From contig JAJEGF010000066.1 in the NCBI GenBank assembly GCA_022820025.1, positions 1-51,672 on the forward strand: DNA of 51,672 nucleotides, read 5' to 3'. This document shows positions 50,409 to 51,672 of this stretch, piece after piece; the first letter of the stretch is position 1, and every line of letters starts with the position of its first letter. Under the pieces are notes generated by a model, which saw only the letters and a list, made by a program, of their open reading frames with translations, was not told the origin of the DNA and did no database searches. The stretch comes from Chloroflexota bacterium. GTDB lineage: Bacteria > Chloroflexota > UBA11872. Position numbers and translations under genes: made by a program.

Positions 50409-51605
50409 TTAATCTTCGGAGTCGGGACCGGGCGGCGCGGCGGCGCGTCCGGCGGCTCGAGCGGCATCGTACACGTCGCGCCAGGGGACGCCCTGGTCGG
50501 CGGCGATGCGGTGGCAGTCGGCGGCTTCGGGGGCGGCGTCGCGAAGCGTGCCGTGCCGGTAGGAGGCCTTGACGCGGATCTCGCCGAAGGGTGTCGTGAC
50601 GCTGTAGCTCGCGCGTTGCAGCTTGGTTCGCTGGACCTGGTGGGTGCGGACGCCGAGGGTGGTGGTTTCGGTGAGGATCAAATCGATGAGCGCGTCGACG
50701 GTGTCGTCTGGAGCGAGCGCGCAGAGTTGGGTGGCCGGGCGGCCGCCTTTCATGACGATGGGGGCCGTCCAGACGTCGAGGGCGCCGGCAGCGAAGAGGC
50801 GGGCGGAGACGTACTCGTAGGCCTCGGGGTTCATGTCGTCGATGTTGGTCTCGATGACGGTTGCGGTGTCGGTTTGGTGCGCGCCGACGGGCTGGCCGAG
50901 GGTTACCCGGAGGACGTTGGGGATGCTGAGGCGGGCGGTGCCGGCGCCGTAGCCGGTTTGGAGCACGCGCATGGGGGGCAGGGGGCCATGGGCGTCGGCC
51001 ACATGGGTGAGGACGGCGGCGCCGGTGGGGGTGAGGAGTTCGAACTTCACGTCCGATCCGTAGGCGACGGCGCCGCTGCCGGCCAGGAGTTGCGTGGTGG
51101 CGGGGGCGGGCACGGGGAGGCGTCCGTGGACTGTCTCGACCCAGCCGCTGCCGGTGTTGATGGGGGATACGACGACACGGTCGATGCTTAGCAGGTCGAA
51201 CGCAACGGCGGCCCCAACGACGTCCAGGACGGAGTCGGCTGCGCCGACCTCGTGGAACTCGACCTCGTGCACGGCGGTGCCGTGGACGTGGGCCTCGGCT
51301 TCGGCGAGGCGGCGGAAGACCTGGCGGGCTTCATCTTTGACTTGTGGCTTCAGGTCGGCGGCGGCGATGCGGGCGTCGATGTCGGTGTAGGCGTGGTGAT
51401 GGCCGCGGTCTTCGATGGCGAAGTCGACCAGGCGGGCTTCGATGAGGCCGCGGCGGACGCGCTCGTCGCGAAGCTCCCAGCGCGGCAGATCCAGCTTGCG
51501 GAGTTCGGCGAGGAGGCGGGCTTTGTCCAAGCCGGCGTCGAGTAGCGCGCCGAGGATCATGTTGCCGCTGGCGCCGGCCTGGCAGTCGAAGTAGGCGATG
51601 GTCAT
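50409..51605 (-). CDS. larC: Nickel-pincer cofactor biosynthesis protein LarC
   Basis: This 398-residue protein inserts nickel, using CTP, in the last step of nickel-pincer nucleotide synthesis, the cofactor of LarA-type racemases. It has IAYFDCQAGASGNMILGALL, a His-rich RGHHHAYTDID, EVEFHEVGAADSVLDVVGAA and TNIDDMNPEAYEYVSARLF. In Lactobacillus the gene is split by a frameshift into larC1 and larC2; here it is one continuous frame. Its ATG overlaps the larB stop. Confidence 0.95.
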   Translation of the reverse strand: MTIAYFDCQAGASGNMILGALLDAGLDKARLLAELRKLDLPRWELRDERVRRGLIEARLVDFAIEDRGHHHAYTDIDARIAAADLKPQVKDEARQVFRRLAEAEAHVHGTAVHEVEFHEVGAADSVLDVVGAAVAFDLLSIDRVVVSPINTGSGWVETVHGRLPVPAPATTQLLAGSGAVAYGSDVKFELLTPTGAAVLTHVADAHGPLPPMRVLQTGYGAGTARLSIPNVLRVTLGQPVGAHQTDTATVIETNIDDMNPEAYEYVSARLFAAGALDVWTAPIVMKGGRPATQLCALAPDDTVDALIDLILTETTTLGVRTHQVQRTKLQRASYSVTTPFGEIRVKASYRHGTLRDAAPEAADCHRIAADQGVPWRDVYDAARAAGRAAAPPGPDSED

Positions 51606-51672
51606 GGGGATGCGCGGCGGGCGACGAGGGTGGCCTGGACGCCGGCGCCGAAGCCGTTGTCGATGTTGACGA
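51602..51672 (-). CDS. larB: LarB, C-terminal end (partial)
   Basis: The minus-strand frame entering from the right edge reads VNIDNGFGAGVQATLVARRA and then stops. VNIDNGFGAG is the characteristic C-terminal motif of LarB, the carboxylase/hydrolase that begins nickel-pincer cofactor synthesis. Its TGA overlaps the larC start (ATGA). Confidence 0.8.
   Translation of the reverse strand, partial: VNIDNGFGAGVQATLVARRASP

Noticed and set aside
1..51672. CRISPR arrays, insertion sequences, phage genes
   Set aside because: No regularly spaced repeats with unique spacers, no transposase or integrase, and no phage structural genes were seen.

Overview
The window is GC-rich bacterial chromosome, densely coding, with a low share of ATG starts (many GTG, some TTG) and many 1- or 4-base gene overlaps. 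No marker read here fixes the taxon. An uncultivated member of the Chloroflexota (SAR202/Dehalococcoidia-like) fits best: a lipoprotein-type binding protein for an amino-acid ABC transporter suggests a single-membrane cell, haem A synthesis points to aerobic respiration, and there is a rich set of sugar-acid enzymes (enolase superfamily, RraA, several Gfo/Idh/MocA and xylose-isomerase-like proteins, a sulfatase). This assignment is inference.

Region 1 (1-2 kb) holds two RDD membrane proteins on the minus strand. Region 2 (2.2-9.4 kb) is a catabolic neighbourhood: TIM-barrel sugar isomerase plus Gfo/Idh/MocA dehydrogenase, an AT-richer DUF4268 nuclease-like gene, an RraA-enolase superfamily pair, a ThuA-like protein and a transaldolase. 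Region 3 (9.5-14 kb) is a complete general amino-acid ABC transporter, aapJQMP, with strong hairpins between aapJ and aapQ. Region 4 (14-29.1 kb) is mixed: HIT hydrolase, MFS transporters, haem A synthesis (ctaA, ctaB) with a short CoxB-like membrane hairpin protein, a sulfatase, an AAC(3)-like acetyltransferase, a flotillin/NfeD pair, tRNA-Leu(GAG), a C26 peptidase, a second sugar isomerase with a MOSC protein, a second Gfo/Idh/MocA protein and a 36-residue membrane peptide.

Region 5 (45.5 down to 29.3 kb, all minus strand) is a near-continuous chain: mraZ-rsmH-ftsL-ftsI-ftsW-murG-murC-murB-ftsQ-ftsA-ftsZ-yggS-yggT-DUF167-hisS-hisH-hisA-hisF. It couples cell division and peptidoglycan synthesis to histidyl-tRNA and histidine synthesis. 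It lacks murE, murF, mraY and murD where they normally lie between ftsI and ftsW, and it lacks sepF. A candidate MraZ operator with 10-base-spaced GTGGG repeats lies upstream of mraZ.

Region 6 (45.7-51.7 kb) carries an RNase HI-like gene, an unrecognised protein, a DHA2-type MFS exporter with an unrecognised small partner, a third Gfo/Idh/MocA protein, a bactofilin-like repeat protein and larC with the tail of larB (nickel-pincer cofactor synthesis).

No insertion sequence, CRISPR array or prophage was seen. No single segment clearly is a new system. The best leads are the reduced division cluster with its operator, the CoxB-like mini protein, the possible keto-sugar pathway, and the repeat protein beside larC.
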